Origin: Phyllobacterium sp. T1293
GTDB taxonomy: Bacteria; Pseudomonadota; Alphaproteobacteria; Rhizobiales; Rhizobiaceae
Reading direction: 5' to 3'
DNA length: 64,000 nucleotides
Assembly: GCF_020731415.2 (NCBI RefSeq)
Contig: NZ_CP088273.1
Span: 1,431,001-1,495,000, forward strand
Translations under genes and position numbers: made by a program
The notes under the pieces: model-generated
What the model was told of the DNA's origin: nothing
The model's input: the letters and a program-made list of their open reading frames with translations, nothing else
The model's database searches: none
Shown: positions 16,954 to 27,080 of the stretch, in pieces
Position numbering within the stretch: position 1 is the stretch's first letter
How the letters are laid out: each line of letters begins with the position of its first letter

Positions 16954-19671
16954 ATGAACGATCACTTGCTTTCTAAATCGGACAAAAAAGCTGAAGAAGC
17001 AAAAATTCGAGCTTTAAGAGCAAGTCTGCTTGCGTCAAGAAAGAGCGAAACACAACTTCGCCAAGACCTGGATCAAATACATAACAGCGTTTCATGGAAA
17101 GTGACGCGCCCGTTGCGGGAGATGAATGCATTTGCCCAGCGGCGGGGTGTTCCTGTGAGAGCACTGCGTTTCGCAATACGTCAATTTCGTACGTCTGTAA
17201 GTATGTTTGGGCTTACCAAAACGATCTTTAAATCGATCAATTTTTTACGGGATGGAAAACTGACAGCGCTCGCAGGCAGGCATTCCAACATATTGCACTC
17301 TGTTGTCGGCAATGGTGTCACCCCAACAGACGTAACACTTACAAATCCGGATAAATTGGCACCGAGTTTCATGGTAACTCGTGTGCTGCTTGTGGCAGAG
17401 ATGTCCATTCCACAATGCAAGAAATATCGTGTTTTGCAAAAAGCCGAACTTCTTTCGAAAATTGGTATTGAGTCAACAATCGTTGACTGGACCCATTTCG
17501 AAGAAGTCAGAACCAAACTTCAAACGCACCCAATTGTAATATTCTACAGAGTTCCTGCATTTCCGGATGTCATATCACTTGTCGAAGAAGCCAAACGCCT
17601 TGGCGTTTATTCGTTTTGGGAAGTTGATGACCTCATATTCGACATTGATTCTTATCTTGCCAATAAGAACCTTGATAGCCTTGAGCCAGGCCTCAAGGAA
17701 AGCGTTCTTGCAGGGGTTCCTCTTTATCGAGAGGCTCTAACGCTATGCGATGCAGGCATAGGCTCCACCAGAACCATTGCAGATATGATGGCAAAGACGA
17801 CTGGCAAAAGCGTTCATGTAATCGAGAACGCGATCGATACCGATACACTGAAGGTGGCACGCCGAATTCGCCGATCAATAAGAGCTTCTGCCGATAATGC
17901 TGCTAATCAATATGTGACCATCGTATATGGCTCCGGAAGCAAAGCGCATGATGCAGACTTTATGGAAGCAAGCGCTGCCATCTACAACATTCTTCAAAAG
18001 CGAGAAAATGTGCGGCTTTGGATCGCCGGAGAGTTGAATATTGACGCTAGTTTCGGTGAGTTTGCTGACAGGGTGCAGAGATTTCCCTCTACAACTTTCG
18101 ATACATATTTGGAGACAATTGCGAAGGCCGATATTTCAATCGCCCCGCTTGAGCCGACAGTTTTTAATGACGCGAAGAGCAACATAAAGTTTTTGGAGGC
18201 ATCCATTCTTGGGCTTCCTTCCGTATGCTCTCCCCGCGAAACATTCCAAGCTGCCATTTCAGATGGCAATAATGGTTTTCTCGCATCCACGGCTACCCAA
18301 TGGGAAGAGAAACTGCTGGCTCTTATAGACAACCCCGACCTTCGCAAAAAGATGGCCAAAGGCGCCCATAAGTCAGCTTGCCGCAACTATTCACTCGGCA
18401 AAATTGCAAAGCGTGAGGTCGCTTCGATTATTCAAAGCCTCACAAAGCGACCCGAAAACAAAACACGTATTCTGATCGCTAATGTATATTTCGCACCGCA
18501 GTCTTTTGGGGGCGCAACGATAGTAGCCGAGGACATTGCACAAAAACTCTCTAAGAAAGAGAACGTTGAGGTGTATGTTTTCGCATCATGGCCCAACGAC
18601 GGCGCTCCCGATTACGGTCTAATTCGCTATGATGCCAAAGGCTCAACGGTTTTCGCGGTTAAAGTGCCAACCATTCGAACGCGGTACATGGATATAGATG
18701 ATGGTGGCATAAGTCAGGTATTCGCAGAAGTTCTAAAGACGGTAAGGCCAGACGTAGTACACTTGCATTCCATACAAACGCTAGGGGTATCCCTCACCTC
18801 AGCCTGCTCGACGGCTGGAATTCCTTATGCGATCACCCTGCATGATGCTTGGTGGCTGTGTGAAAGACAATTTATGGTAACTGGTGAAAACAGATATTGT
18901 TTTCAAACGACGATCGATCCTGCTGTTTGCGCCAAATGCGTTCCTGACAAATTGTTCAATGAATATCGCACCGATGTTCTAAAACCGACGCTCCTTGAAT
19001 CACCAAATCTTATATCTCCCAGCGCTTACTTTAAAAATCTGCATATGCAGAACGGTGTCTCCGCTGACCAAATATTCGTCAACAAAAATGGCATAAACCC
19101 ACCATCACCAACGTACAAACGCACCCGCTCCAAACGGCTTCGTTTTGGCTATGTTGGTGGAATATCTGCAATTAAGGGTTATGATCTCATAAAAAAGGCG
19201 TTCGCAGAGCTGCCTGCATGTGAAGCAGAGCTTGTCATCGTAGATAATACGTTGAACCTGGGATACAGCAGCATGCATGCGGACGAGATGAAAACGCACA
19301 ATACTGTCCGAATTGTTCCAGCTTATTCTCACGCAGATATTGACGACTTCTTTTCGGAGATCGATGTTCTATTATTTCCTACCCAGTGGAAGGAAAGTTT
19401 TGGCTTAACTGTTCGTGAAGCGTTGATCCGGGACGTCTGGGTGATAGCGTCAGATGCTGGAGCAGTTGTTGAAGATATAGTTCCAGAGGAGAATGGCTAC
19501 ATCATTCCAATTTCTCGCGACAGCAATCATCTCAAGATGGCCATGCAACGCTGCATTGAGCGCAGAGACTTCCTGACAAATTACGTCAATCCTTATAAGG
19601 ACAGAATACAAACCTCACAAGCGCAAGCGGATGAACTCTATGATTACCTTGTTGGGCTTGTCCAAAATTAG
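16954..19671 (+). CDS. Two-domain glycosyltransferase (GT4/GT-B type)
   Basis: The 905-residue protein begins with a charged helical segment (residues 8-45) and an SVSWKVTRPLREM motif often seen at the N-terminus of polysaccharide glycosyltransferases. A first GT-B domain follows (about 130-500), with NDAKSNIKFLEAS as the sugar-nucleotide region. A second complete GT-B domain (about 502-905) starts ILIANVYFAPQSFGGAT and carries the E-x7-E motif in ESFGLTVREAL. It probably adds two sugars, or one sugar repeatedly, to the glycan exported by the neighbouring ABC pair, at the cytoplasmic face. The gene is visibly more AT-rich than its neighbours, suggesting horizontal transfer. Confidence 0.88.
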   Translation: MNDHLLSKSDKKAEEAKIRALRASLLASRKSETQLRQDLDQIHNSVSWKVTRPLREMNAFAQRRGVPVRALRFAIRQFRTSVSMFGLTKTIFKSINFLRDGKLTALAGRHSNILHSVVGNGVTPTDVTLTNPDKLAPSFMVTRVLLVAEMSIPQCKKYRVLQKAELLSKIGIESTIVDWTHFEEVRTKLQTHPIVIFYRVPAFPDVISLVEEAKRLGVYSFWEVDDLIFDIDSYLANKNLDSLEPGLKESVLAGVPLYREALTLCDAGIGSTRTIADMMAKTTGKSVHVIENAIDTDTLKVARRIRRSIRASADNAANQYVTIVYGSGSKAHDADFMEASAAIYNILQKRENVRLWIAGELNIDASFGEFADRVQRFPSTTFDTYLETIAKADISIAPLEPTVFNDAKSNIKFLEASILGLPSVCSPRETFQAAISDGNNGFLASTATQWEEKLLALIDNPDLRKKMAKGAHKSACRNYSLGKIAKREVASIIQSLTKRPENKTRILIANVYFAPQSFGGATIVAEDIAQKLSKKENVEVYVFASWPNDGAPDYGLIRYDAKGSTVFAVKVPTIRTRYMDIDDGGISQVFAEVLKTVRPDVVHLHSIQTLGVSLTSACSTAGIPYAITLHDAWWLCERQFMVTGENRYCFQTTIDPAVCAKCVPDKLFNEYRTDVLKPTLLESPNLISPSAYFKNLHMQNGVSADQIFVNKNGINPPSPTYKRTRSKRLRFGYVGGISAIKGYDLIKKAFAELPACEAELVIVDNTLNLGYSSMHADEMKTHNTVRIVPAYSHADIDDFFSEIDVLLFPTQWKESFGLTVREALIRDVWVIASDAGAVVEDIVPEENGYIIPISRDSNHLKMAMQRCIERRDFLTNYVNPYKDRIQTSQAQADELYDYLVGLVQN

Positions 19672-19831
19672 ACGTTAGTTGATCAGCTTGTATAGAGCCA
19701 GCAAGGGCCTCACTTGTATGGCGCCTGTAGTTTAGGCGTTTGTCGCGCCGAAAGACGAGAATCTGGGGTCAGCTTACCATTGGCAATAGATGATTCCTGA
19801 ACATGCCAATGCGGACAAACAACATAAAAGC

Positions 19832-19861
19832 AAAAAGGCAGCCGATCGGCTGCCTTTTTTG
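19832..19861 (-). terminator. Rho-independent terminator (bidirectional) between glycosyltransferase and tRNA-Leu
   Basis: AGGCAGCCGATCGGCTGCCT is a self-complementary stem with an A-run on its left and a T-run on its right, so it can end transcripts from both strands: the tRNA on the minus strand (30 bp downstream of its CCA) and the glycosyltransferase on the plus strand. The region 19672-19831 shows nothing else. Confidence 0.85.
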
Positions 19862-19890
19862 TTTTAAATCAATCGCTTGGCGAGAGATTT

Positions 19891-19975
19891 TGGTGCGGTC
19901 GAGAAGACTCGAACTTCCACGTCTTGCGACACAGCGACCTCAACGCTGCGCGTCTACCAATTCCGCCACGACCGC
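19891..19975 (-). tRNA. tRNA-Leu (anticodon GAG)
   Basis: The minus strand folds as a class II tRNA. The acceptor GCGGTCG pairs with CGACCGC, followed by discriminator A and encoded CCA. The anticodon stem CAGCG/CGCTG carries loop TTGAGGT, giving anticodon GAG. A long variable arm is present, and the T-loop TTCGAGT is clear. The length is 85 bases with CCA. It reads CUC and CUU leucine codons. The polysaccharide block ends next to it, but no integrase or duplicated tRNA end is visible. Confidence 0.96.
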
Positions 19976-20245
19976 ACTGTGGTAGAAGCCGAACGTGTCG
20001 GCTCGCGGCATGTAGCAAATCAATTTCAGCTAAACAAGCCCTGTTGGCATTTAACGCTAATGTTTTTCGTAAAGCCGCCGAAAAGTTATGTCGCACCCGT
20101 CAGACTGGAAATCTTCTAAGAAAAAGTCCATATGCGGCTCACCTTCTGCATTCCGTGTGAATCGGTGCTTTTGGCTGCCTGAAAAAGCCACATCGGCTTG
20201 AGTTCGATGCGGATGGAGCGAAATTCGAAAGTTTGGTTTCCGATC

Positions 20246-20962
20246 ATGAAAAGTAACCGTGACGATCTCGTCCCCGCATTTTTGCCCATAGGCGAATCGC
20301 ATCCGGTGGAATGGCTGGTGGCTGACGGGCTCACCGATTACCAAACTGCCCTCAGTTTCATGGAAGAGCGGGTAGCTGCGATTCGCGCGGGAACGGCACG
20401 AGAGCTTGTCTGGCTCGTTGAACATCCACCGCTTTATACGGCAGGCACCAGCGCCAAGGATGGCGATCTGCTCACCGCTGATCGCTTTCCTGTCTATGCG
20501 ACAGGTCGCGGCGGCGAATACACCTATCATGGCCCCGGCCAGCGAGTTGCCTACGTGATGCTGGATCTCAAAACACGGCGCGAGGACATCAGGGCATTTG
20601 TGACGGCGCTGGAGCAATGGATCATTTCCACCCTTGCCTCGTTCAATGTGCGCGGCGAGCGCCGCGAGGATCGCGTCGGTGTGTGGGTGACACGGCCGGA
20701 ACGCCCTGCGCTGTCAGATGGCTCTCCAGCCGAAGACAAGATCGCCGCTATCGGCATCCGCCTGCGCAAATGGGTGAGCTTTCATGGCATTTCCATCAAT
20801 GTGGAGCCAAACCTTACGCATTTCGACGGCATCGTGCCCTGCGGCGTGCGTGCGCATGGCGTCACCAGCCTTGTCGATCTGGGGTTGCCTGTGGAGATGG
20901 ATGATCTCGACCGCGCAATGCGGGACGCGTTTGAGGATGTGTTTGGGGCGGTTGAGCGCTAA
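20246..20962 (+). CDS. lipB: Octanoyltransferase LipB
   Basis: The 238-residue protein transfers octanoyl from octanoyl-ACP to lipoyl domains, the first step of lipoate synthesis. Signature motifs are [12 protein letters not shown], the catalytic lysine in [17 protein letters not shown], and the catalytic cysteine in GIVPCGV. The frame opens at a TTG (20198), but ATG 20246 gives the usual length. Its product is needed by the E2 subunit of the branched-chain dehydrogenase at 29230. It stands alone, followed by repeat copy D. Confidence 0.95.
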   Translation: MKSNRDDLVPAFLPIGESHPVEWLVADGLTDYQTALSFMEERVAAIRAGTARELVWLVEHPPLYTAGTSAKDGDLLTADRFPVYATGRGGEYTYHGPGQRVAYVMLDLKTRREDIRAFVTALEQWIISTLASFNVRGERREDRVGVWVTRPERPALSDGSPAEDKIAAIGIRLRKWVSFHGISINVEPNLTHFDGIVPCGVRAHGVTSLVDLGLPVEMDDLDRAMRDAFEDVFGAVER

Positions 20963-20985
20963 TTCATTTGCATCGAGATTGTGCG

Positions 20986-21118
20986 TGGTTCGACATAACA
21001 ACCATGAGGGAGAGTGGGGATGCAACGATAATCGCAAAGATTGCAGATTTAAGATTGCAAAATTTAGCTTCCTTATCCTGCGCTTGTCGAAGGGCCTCAT
21101 GGTTGTTATGTCGAACCA
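20986..21118. repeat. Palindromic intergenic repeat, copy D
   Basis: Perfect 24-bp arms (20986-21009 and 21095-21118) are of the ATAACAACC type. The centre carries GATGCAACGATAATCGC and a stray CGCTTGTCGAAGGG piece that resembles the arm of copy E, suggesting one repeat inserted into or recombined with another. It lies between the convergent genes lipB and pccA. Confidence 0.9.
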
Positions 21119-21154
21119 CACCCCAACCACCAACCCCTCTTATGCAGCCCTATC

Positions 21155-23167
21155 TTACGCAAACTCCATGATCACCGCATCGACAGCCAAACTATCTCCC
21201 TGTTTGGCGTTGATGGCTGAAACGGTCAGATCGCGATCGGCGCGCAGGACGTTTTCCATTTTCATGGCTTCGACAATTGCCAGCGTGTCGCCCGCCTTCA
21301 CTTCCTGACCTTCGCTCACATTGATCGAGACGATCAGGCCGGGCATGGGGCATAGCAGCATTTTTGACGTATCGGGCGGCAGCTTCACCGGCATCAGCTT
21401 TTCCAGCGCGGCGACATGGGTCTGCATGGCATGGCCAATGACCGACATGCCCTTCCAGTCAATGCGCACGCCATTGAGCACCGGGCGCAGCTGTGCCTTC
21501 ACCGAGCGGTCATCGATATAGCCGTCCCAGACCGCATCGCCGGGCCGCCAATCGCTGCGGATGGTGATGTCCTCCCCACCATGCAGCGAGAGTTCAATCT
21601 TGACTGGCGGTTTGGCAATGCTCTGGTGAATGCTCACCGGCACGTATTCATCATTGATCCGCACGTCCCATTCGGCGCGGATCTTGCCCGTATGTGGCCG
21701 TAGACGGTCACTGAGGCCATCGAGACGTCCCTTGCGGACCAACTCCACACTGAGAGCGATGGCGGCCAGTACGTCCCTGTCCTCGGCTGTGGGCGCGATG
21801 GGATGGAAGCCATCGGGGAACTCCTCGGCGATAAAACCGGTGGATAGCCGCCCTTCCCGCCAGCGCGGATGCTGCATCAGCGCCGCGAGGAACGGGATAT
21901 TGTGTTCAATACCGTCGACAACGAATGTATCCAGTGCGTCGGCCATCGCATCAATGGCTTCAAGGCGGGTTGGTGCCCAGGTGCAGAGCTTTGCCACCAT
22001 GGGGTCATAGAACATGGAAATCTCGGAACCTTCGGTCACACCGGTATCATTGCGGATGATGGCCTTACCAACCGGGCCCTCACTCGGCGGGCGATAGCGG
22101 GTCAGGCGACCAATCGAAGGCAGGAAATTGCGGTACGGGTCTTCCGCGTAGAGGCGGCTTTCAATGGCCCAGCCATTGAGCTTGATATCCGACTGTTTCA
22201 GCTTGAGCTTTTCGCCCGCTGCAATCAGGATCATCTGCTCGACAAGATCAACGCCGGTGATCAGCTCCGTCACCGGATGCTCCACCTGCAAGCGCGTGTT
22301 CATTTCAAGGAAATAGAAGTTGCGGTGCTTGTCGACGATGAACTCGACCGTACCGGCGCTTTGATAGTCAACGGCCTTGGCCAGTGCCACGGCCTGCTCG
22401 CCCATCGCCTTGCGGGTTGCCTCGTCAAGGAAGGGTGACGGCGCTTCCTCTACCACTTTCTGGTTGCGGCGCTGCACGGAACACTCGCGCTCGCCCAGAT
22501 AGATGCAGTTGCCAAAGCTATCGCCGAGCACCTGAATTTCGATATGGCGCGGTTCAACGACGAATTTTTCGATGAAAACCCGGTCGTCGCCAAAGGAATT
22601 GCGCGCTTCCGAGGTGGCCCGTTCAAACCCGTCGCGCACTTCGCTCTCGTCCCACGCAATGCGCATTCCCTTGCCACCGCCACCGGCGGAAGCCTTGATC
22701 ATGACAGGGTAGCCGATTTGACCGGCGATCTCTTCCGCATGGGCGCCATCGGTAATGATGTCGAGAAAGCCCGGCACGGTGTTGACCTTGGCGGCATTGG
22801 CAAACTTCTTCGATTCGATCTTGTCGCCCATGGCGATGATCGCCTTGGGTTTTGGCCCGATGAAAATGATACCTTCCTTCTCAAGCGCCTCGCAGAAGGA
22901 GGCACGTTCGGACAGGAAACCATAGCCGGGATGAACCGCTTGCGCGCCGGTTGCCTTGCAGGCGGCAATGATCTTGTCCGCGACGAGATAGCTTTCGGAG
23001 GCCGCCGCAGGACCGATATGCACCGCTTCATCGGCCATTTCGACATGAACGGCATCACGATCCGCATCGGAATAGACGGCGACCGTGGCGATCCCCATTT
23101 TCCTTGCCGACTTGATGACGCGGCAGGCAATTTCCCCACGGTTTGCAATCAGGATTTTCTTGAACAC
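21155..23167 (-). CDS. pccA: Propionyl-CoA (acetyl/propionyl-CoA) carboxylase, biotin-containing alpha subunit
   Basis: The 670-residue protein has a biotin-carboxylase N-domain (starting FKKILIANRGEIACRV), an ATP-grasp domain with glycine-rich KASAGGGGKGMR, the carboxylase C-domain with EMNTRLQVEHPVTE, and a C-terminal biotinyl domain with the biotinylated lysine in EAMKMEN. A GTG start at 23167 is chosen: GGGAGG lies nine bases upstream and the protein then begins at the family's usual residue. The frame extends to 23212 without homology. It carboxylates biotin for transfer to propionyl-CoA by PccB, encoded at 61489-63021, about 38 kb away. Confidence 0.93.
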   Translation of the reverse strand: MFKKILIANRGEIACRVIKSARKMGIATVAVYSDADRDAVHVEMADEAVHIGPAAASESYLVADKIIAACKATGAQAVHPGYGFLSERASFCEALEKEGIIFIGPKPKAIIAMGDKIESKKFANAAKVNTVPGFLDIITDGAHAEEIAGQIGYPVMIKASAGGGGKGMRIAWDESEVRDGFERATSEARNSFGDDRVFIEKFVVEPRHIEIQVLGDSFGNCIYLGERECSVQRRNQKVVEEAPSPFLDEATRKAMGEQAVALAKAVDYQSAGTVEFIVDKHRNFYFLEMNTRLQVEHPVTELITGVDLVEQMILIAAGEKLKLKQSDIKLNGWAIESRLYAEDPYRNFLPSIGRLTRYRPPSEGPVGKAIIRNDTGVTEGSEISMFYDPMVAKLCTWAPTRLEAIDAMADALDTFVVDGIEHNIPFLAALMQHPRWREGRLSTGFIAEEFPDGFHPIAPTAEDRDVLAAIALSVELVRKGRLDGLSDRLRPHTGKIRAEWDVRINDEYVPVSIHQSIAKPPVKIELSLHGGEDITIRSDWRPGDAVWDGYIDDRSVKAQLRPVLNGVRIDWKGMSVIGHAMQTHVAALEKLMPVKLPPDTSKMLLCPMPGLIVSINVSEGQEVKAGDTLAIVEAMKMENVLRADRDLTVSAINAKQGDSLAVDAVIMEFA

Positions 23168-23240
23168 TTTTATGGACCTCCCGCACACATGCATCTTTGG
23201 TTCTATTGCCAATGGCGGCTTTGCTCAACAGGTAAGATCG

Positions 23241-24167
23241 CTAATTGAAAGCGGGCTCCGGAGCCTTCTGCTTTTTGCCCTCGCGCCAGACCACATAGGC
23301 ACCCGACGCGATGATAATGGCGATCCCAAGCCATTTCGAAGCGGTGGGAAACTCCTGAAACACGAACAGGCCGATGATGACGGCCATGACGATCTCCAGA
23401 TACTGGAATGGCGCCAGAAGCGAAGCTGGTGCGAGACGCGAGGCCTGCACAACCAGAAGATGGCCACCTGTGGCAATTGCCCCGATGGCAAACAGCAGAA
23501 ACCACGACATGCCGGTTGCCGGCGTTCCCAGCGTCATATCGCTGACACCGAACCAGGCACCGAAGAAAAGCGCGACAATCACTGTCACCGTACCGCCAAT
23601 GCCCGCATAAAGCTGCATGACAAGCGGCGTATCATGGGCGCCAAAGCGGCGATTGAGAACGAGATAGACGGCAAAGAGCGCCGCCGTGCCCAGCGGCAGC
23701 AGCGATACCCAGCCAAAAAGCTCCCAGCTTGGCTGGATAACGATCAGCGTGCCGATAAACCCGATGGCAACGGCAATGCGCCTGCGCCAGCCCACCGTCT
23801 CTTTCAGGACGACAGCGGAGAGCAGCGTCAGCATCAGCGGCTCGACAAAGAACACCGCCATGGCATCAGCCAGCGGCATATATTTGACGGCGGCGAAAAA
23901 GCACAGGCTGCCAATCCCCATCAGAAAGCCGCGAAACAGATTGCCCCAGAGATTATGGGGTTTCAGCGACCGCATACCTGTCAACGCGACAATAATCAGC
24001 AAAGTCAGGATCGTCTGAACCACGAAGCGGGAGAGCGTCACGGTCGCAGGTGGCAGGCTATCGACCGTGGAAAGCCATTTGGCAATCGCATCCATCATCG
24101 GCAGGATAAACATGGCACCGGCCATCGTTCCAACGCCCCTCATCTGCGGTGAGGTTGTGTTTTCCAT
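23241..24167 (-). CDS. DMT-superfamily (EamA) transporter
   Basis: The 308-residue protein has about ten predicted membrane segments arranged as two repeats of five (EamA domains about residues 12-145 and 160-290), ending in a short basic tail (WREGKKQKAPE). Family members export amino acids, metabolites or drugs. It lies on the same strand as pccA, about 70 bp upstream, but with no obvious functional link. Substrate unknown. Confidence 0.88.
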   Translation of the reverse strand: MENTTSPQMRGVGTMAGAMFILPMMDAIAKWLSTVDSLPPATVTLSRFVVQTILTLLIIVALTGMRSLKPHNLWGNLFRGFLMGIGSLCFFAAVKYMPLADAMAVFFVEPLMLTLLSAVVLKETVGWRRRIAVAIGFIGTLIVIQPSWELFGWVSLLPLGTAALFAVYLVLNRRFGAHDTPLVMQLYAGIGGTVTVIVALFFGAWFGVSDMTLGTPATGMSWFLLFAIGAIATGGHLLVVQASRLAPASLLAPFQYLEIVMAVIIGLFVFQEFPTASKWLGIAIIIASGAYVVWREGKKQKAPEPAFN

Positions 24168-24355
24168 GCTGTCGACCTTTCCGGGACAAATAGCTCAGGC
24201 GAGGCCTTCTGGCATATCGGCTCTGTGGAAAAATGCAATCGCCCGGAGAATGGAATACTGACGCAAAATGGCGGCAGATTTGACTTTTCAGCCAGTAAAT
24301 GTTGCAAAAGGCCCCTCCCACACCCGCAAAAACAAGAAAAAAATGGAGAATCCCC

Positions 24356-24736
24356 ATGACTTTTTCCAATAATATCATGACTGACGTGCCTGATATGGAC
24401 ACGACAGGCGGCCGCCTGTCGCGCGCCCGAGATGCCAAGTCCATGACGGTGGCAGAACTCGCCGAACGCATTGGCGTGAAAGCCGAAACGCTTGCCGCCT
24501 GGGAATCCGACCGGTCGGAGCCGCGCGCCAACAGATTGTTCATGCTGGCTGGGTCACTGGGCGTTACGCCAACATGGCTGATGCACGGGGTCGGGCAATC
24601 ACCCGATGAAAGCGAAACAGCCGACGATAATCAGGTGCTGAAAAGCCAGATTGCAAATCTCAAGCTTCTGCATGAAGCGCTTGGCGAGCGCATTGAAGAA
24701 CTCGAAAAGGTGGTCTCAAGTCTTAAAGCGGCTTGA
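24356..24736 (+). CDS. XRE-family helix-turn-helix transcriptional regulator
   Basis: The 126-residue protein has a Cro/CI-type HTH (about residues 19-73, with MTVAELAERIGVKAETLAAWE) followed by a leucine-rich heptad segment (about 95-125) likely to form a dimerising coiled coil. The frame opens at 24299, but ATG 24356 has GGAGA at good spacing. It precedes parE by 131 bp in the same direction. Targets are unknown. Confidence 0.85.
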   Translation: MTFSNNIMTDVPDMDTTGGRLSRARDAKSMTVAELAERIGVKAETLAAWESDRSEPRANRLFMLAGSLGVTPTWLMHGVGQSPDESETADDNQVLKSQIANLKLLHEALGERIEELEKVVSSLKAA

Positions 24737-24867
24737 AACCTGGGTTATCAGACCATAGTTCTGTGGTGAACGCCGGAACAGATCGCGAACTCCCATCGCG
24801 TTTCCATGCGAACCATGTAAAGATTGCTGGTGATTCGCAGCCCCTGTAGCATTGGCCAAAATACGAT

Positions 24868-27003
24868 ATGGATGACAATAACGACCTCTTTTCAGCGATA
24901 GTCAAAACAGCACGGGAACGTCAGGCAGCGGTTGCACAGCCTAAGCCCGAACCGGTTGTGACCCCGACCGCCCCAGTGACGCCAGTCACGTCAGTGACGC
25001 CGGTGGTCCCGCCTGTGAAAATCGCACCTGCTCCAGCGGCGAAAGCGTCCCCGCGTTCAACACCCGCGAGCAGCGGCAGCTATAGTGCTGCGGATATTGA
25101 GGTTCTCGAAGGGCTTGAGCCGGTTCGCCGCCGCCCCGGCATGTATATTGGCGGAACGGATGAGCGGGCGCTGCATCACCTTTTCGCCGAAGTCATCGAC
25201 AATGCCATGGACGAAGCGGTGGCTGGTCATGCCAATTTCATCGATATCGATCTTGAGGAGAATGGCTATCTCTCGGTGACAGACAATGGCCGCGGCATAC
25301 CGATCGATCCGCATCCGAAGTTCAAAGACAAATCTGCTCTCGAAGTCATCATGACGACGCTTCATTCCGGCGGCAAATTTGACTCGAAGGTCTATGAGAC
25401 TTCCGGTGGTCTGCACGGTGTCGGTGTTTCCGTGGTCAACGCCCTGTCGGATCATGTTGAAGTGGAAGTGGCGCTCAACCGGCGCCTTTACCGGCAACGT
25501 TTCTCCCGTGGCCATCCTCTTGGGCCACTGGAAGATATTGGCGAGGTCCACAATCGCCGTGGCACGCGCGTCACCTTTCATCCGGACCCTGATATTTTTG
25601 GTCAGGGCGCCAAGTTTGATCCTGCCCGGCTTTTCAAGATGGCGCGGTCAAAGGCCTATCTCTTCGGCGGCGTTGAAATCCGCTGGAACTGCGCACCGTC
25701 CCTGCTTGATCCGAAGGACCCGACGCCTGACAAGGCGGTTTTCCACTTCCCCGGCGGGTTGAAGGATTATCTCGGTGCGTCGCTCGGCAAGGATTTTCAG
25801 GTCACGCGCGAAATGTTCTCGGGCAAGACCGAAAAGGCCAGTGGCCACGGCGCGCTGGAATGGGCCGTTGCCTGGTATGGCGGTGATGGCTTTGTCAATT
25901 CCTATTGCAACACCATTCCGACCGGAGAAGGCGGCACGCACGAGGCGGGCTTGCGCATCGCCCTTACCCGTGGCCTGAAAGCCTATGCGGAACTGACGGG
26001 CAACAAGCGTGCCTCGATCATCACCACTGATGATGTAATGATTTCCTCGGCGGCGATGTTGTCCGTGTTCATCCGCGAGCCGGAATTTGTCGGCCAGACC
26101 AAGGACAAGCTGGCGACCGTTGAAGCGCAGCGCATTGTTGAAAACGCCATCCGCGATCCCTTCGATCACTGGCTTGCCGCCTCACCGCAGGAAGCATCAA
26201 AACTGCTTGAATGGGTGGTGGAACGCGCCGACGAGCGGGTAAAGCGCCGTCAGGAAAAGGAAGTCAACCGCAAGTCCGCCGTGCGCAAACTGCGTTTGCC
26301 GGGCAAGCTTGCCGATTGCAGCCAGACCGGCGCACTTGGCGCTGAACTTTTCATCGTCGAGGGTGACTCCGCCGGTGGTTCGGCCAAGCAGGCGCGCGAT
26401 CGCGCCACACAGGCAGTTTTGCCTCTGCGCGGTAAAATTCTCAATGTGGTCAGCGCCGGTCGCGAAAAGATGACGGCCAACCAGCAGATCGGTGATCTTA
26501 TCCTCGCACTCGGCTGCGGCACCCGGTCAAAATATCGCGATGAGGATTTGCGCTATGACCGCGTTATCATCATGACCGATGCTGACGTCGACGGTGCGCA
26601 CATCGCCTCGCTGCTGATCACGTTTTTCTATCAGGAAATGCCCGATCTTATCCGCAATGGCCATCTCTTCCTTGGCGTTCCGCCACTTTATCGCATCGCT
26701 CAGGGCGGCAAGGTCGCCTATGCGCGCGATGATGCCCACAAGGATGAGTTGATGCGCACGCTGTTCACCGGCAAGGGCAAGATCGAAATCGGACGATTCA
26801 AGGGCCTTGGCGAAATGCGCGCCGACCAGCTCAAGGAAACGACGATGGACCGCAAGAAGCGCACGCTCCTGCGCGTTCAGATCGATGAAGAGTGGATCGA
26901 GGAAACCCGCGTTGCGGTGGATGATTTGATGGGCACCAAGCCCGAAGCCCGTTTCCGGTTTATTCAGGACCGCGCTGCATTTGTGGAAGAGCTGGATATT
27001 TGA
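24868..27003 (+). CDS. parE: DNA topoisomerase IV subunit B
   Basis: The 711-residue GHKL ATPase subunit decatenates chromosomes together with ParC. It has DNAMDEAVAGHA and NGRGIPID of the ATP site, GGLHGVGVSVVNALS, the transducer domain, and a TOPRIM domain with EGDSAGGSAKQARDR and MTDADVDGAHIASL (Mg-binding acidic residues). The QTKDKLA region is consistent with ParE. Before the conserved start (ADIEVLEGLEPVRRRPGMYIG, split here by its usual glycine motif) lies a 70-residue low-complexity leader rich in Val, Thr and Pro with repeated TPV units, probably disordered. Confidence 0.96.
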   Translation: MDDNNDLFSAIVKTARERQAAVAQPKPEPVVTPTAPVTPVTSVTPVVPPVKIAPAPAAKASPRSTPASSGSYSAADIEVLEGLEPVRRRPGMYIGGTDERALHHLFAEVIDNAMDEAVAGHANFIDIDLEENGYLSVTDNGRGIPIDPHPKFKDKSALEVIMTTLHSGGKFDSKVYETSGGLHGVGVSVVNALSDHVEVEVALNRRLYRQRFSRGHPLGPLEDIGEVHNRRGTRVTFHPDPDIFGQGAKFDPARLFKMARSKAYLFGGVEIRWNCAPSLLDPKDPTPDKAVFHFPGGLKDYLGASLGKDFQVTREMFSGKTEKASGHGALEWAVAWYGGDGFVNSYCNTIPTGEGGTHEAGLRIALTRGLKAYAELTGNKRASIITTDDVMISSAAMLSVFIREPEFVGQTKDKLATVEAQRIVENAIRDPFDHWLAASPQEASKLLEWVVERADERVKRRQEKEVNRKSAVRKLRLPGKLADCSQTGALGAELFIVEGDSAGGSAKQARDRATQAVLPLRGKILNVVSAGREKMTANQQIGDLILALGCGTRSKYRDEDLRYDRVIIMTDADVDGAHIASLLITFFYQEMPDLIRNGHLFLGVPPLYRIAQGGKVAYARDDAHKDELMRTLFTGKGKIEIGRFKGLGEMRADQLKETTMDRKKRTLLRVQIDEEWIEETRVAVDDLMGTKPEARFRFIQDRAAFVEELDI

Positions 27004-27080
27004 ACATCCGCTTGAGCCAATCAGTCTGGAATGGCGGTGCTTCGGTGCCGCCATTTTTGTTGGGAGGGGTGAATGCTGGT

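Noticed and set aside
19891..19975. tRNA-Leu as attachment site of an integrated island
   Set aside because: No duplicated tRNA 3' end and no integrase near the polysaccharide block.
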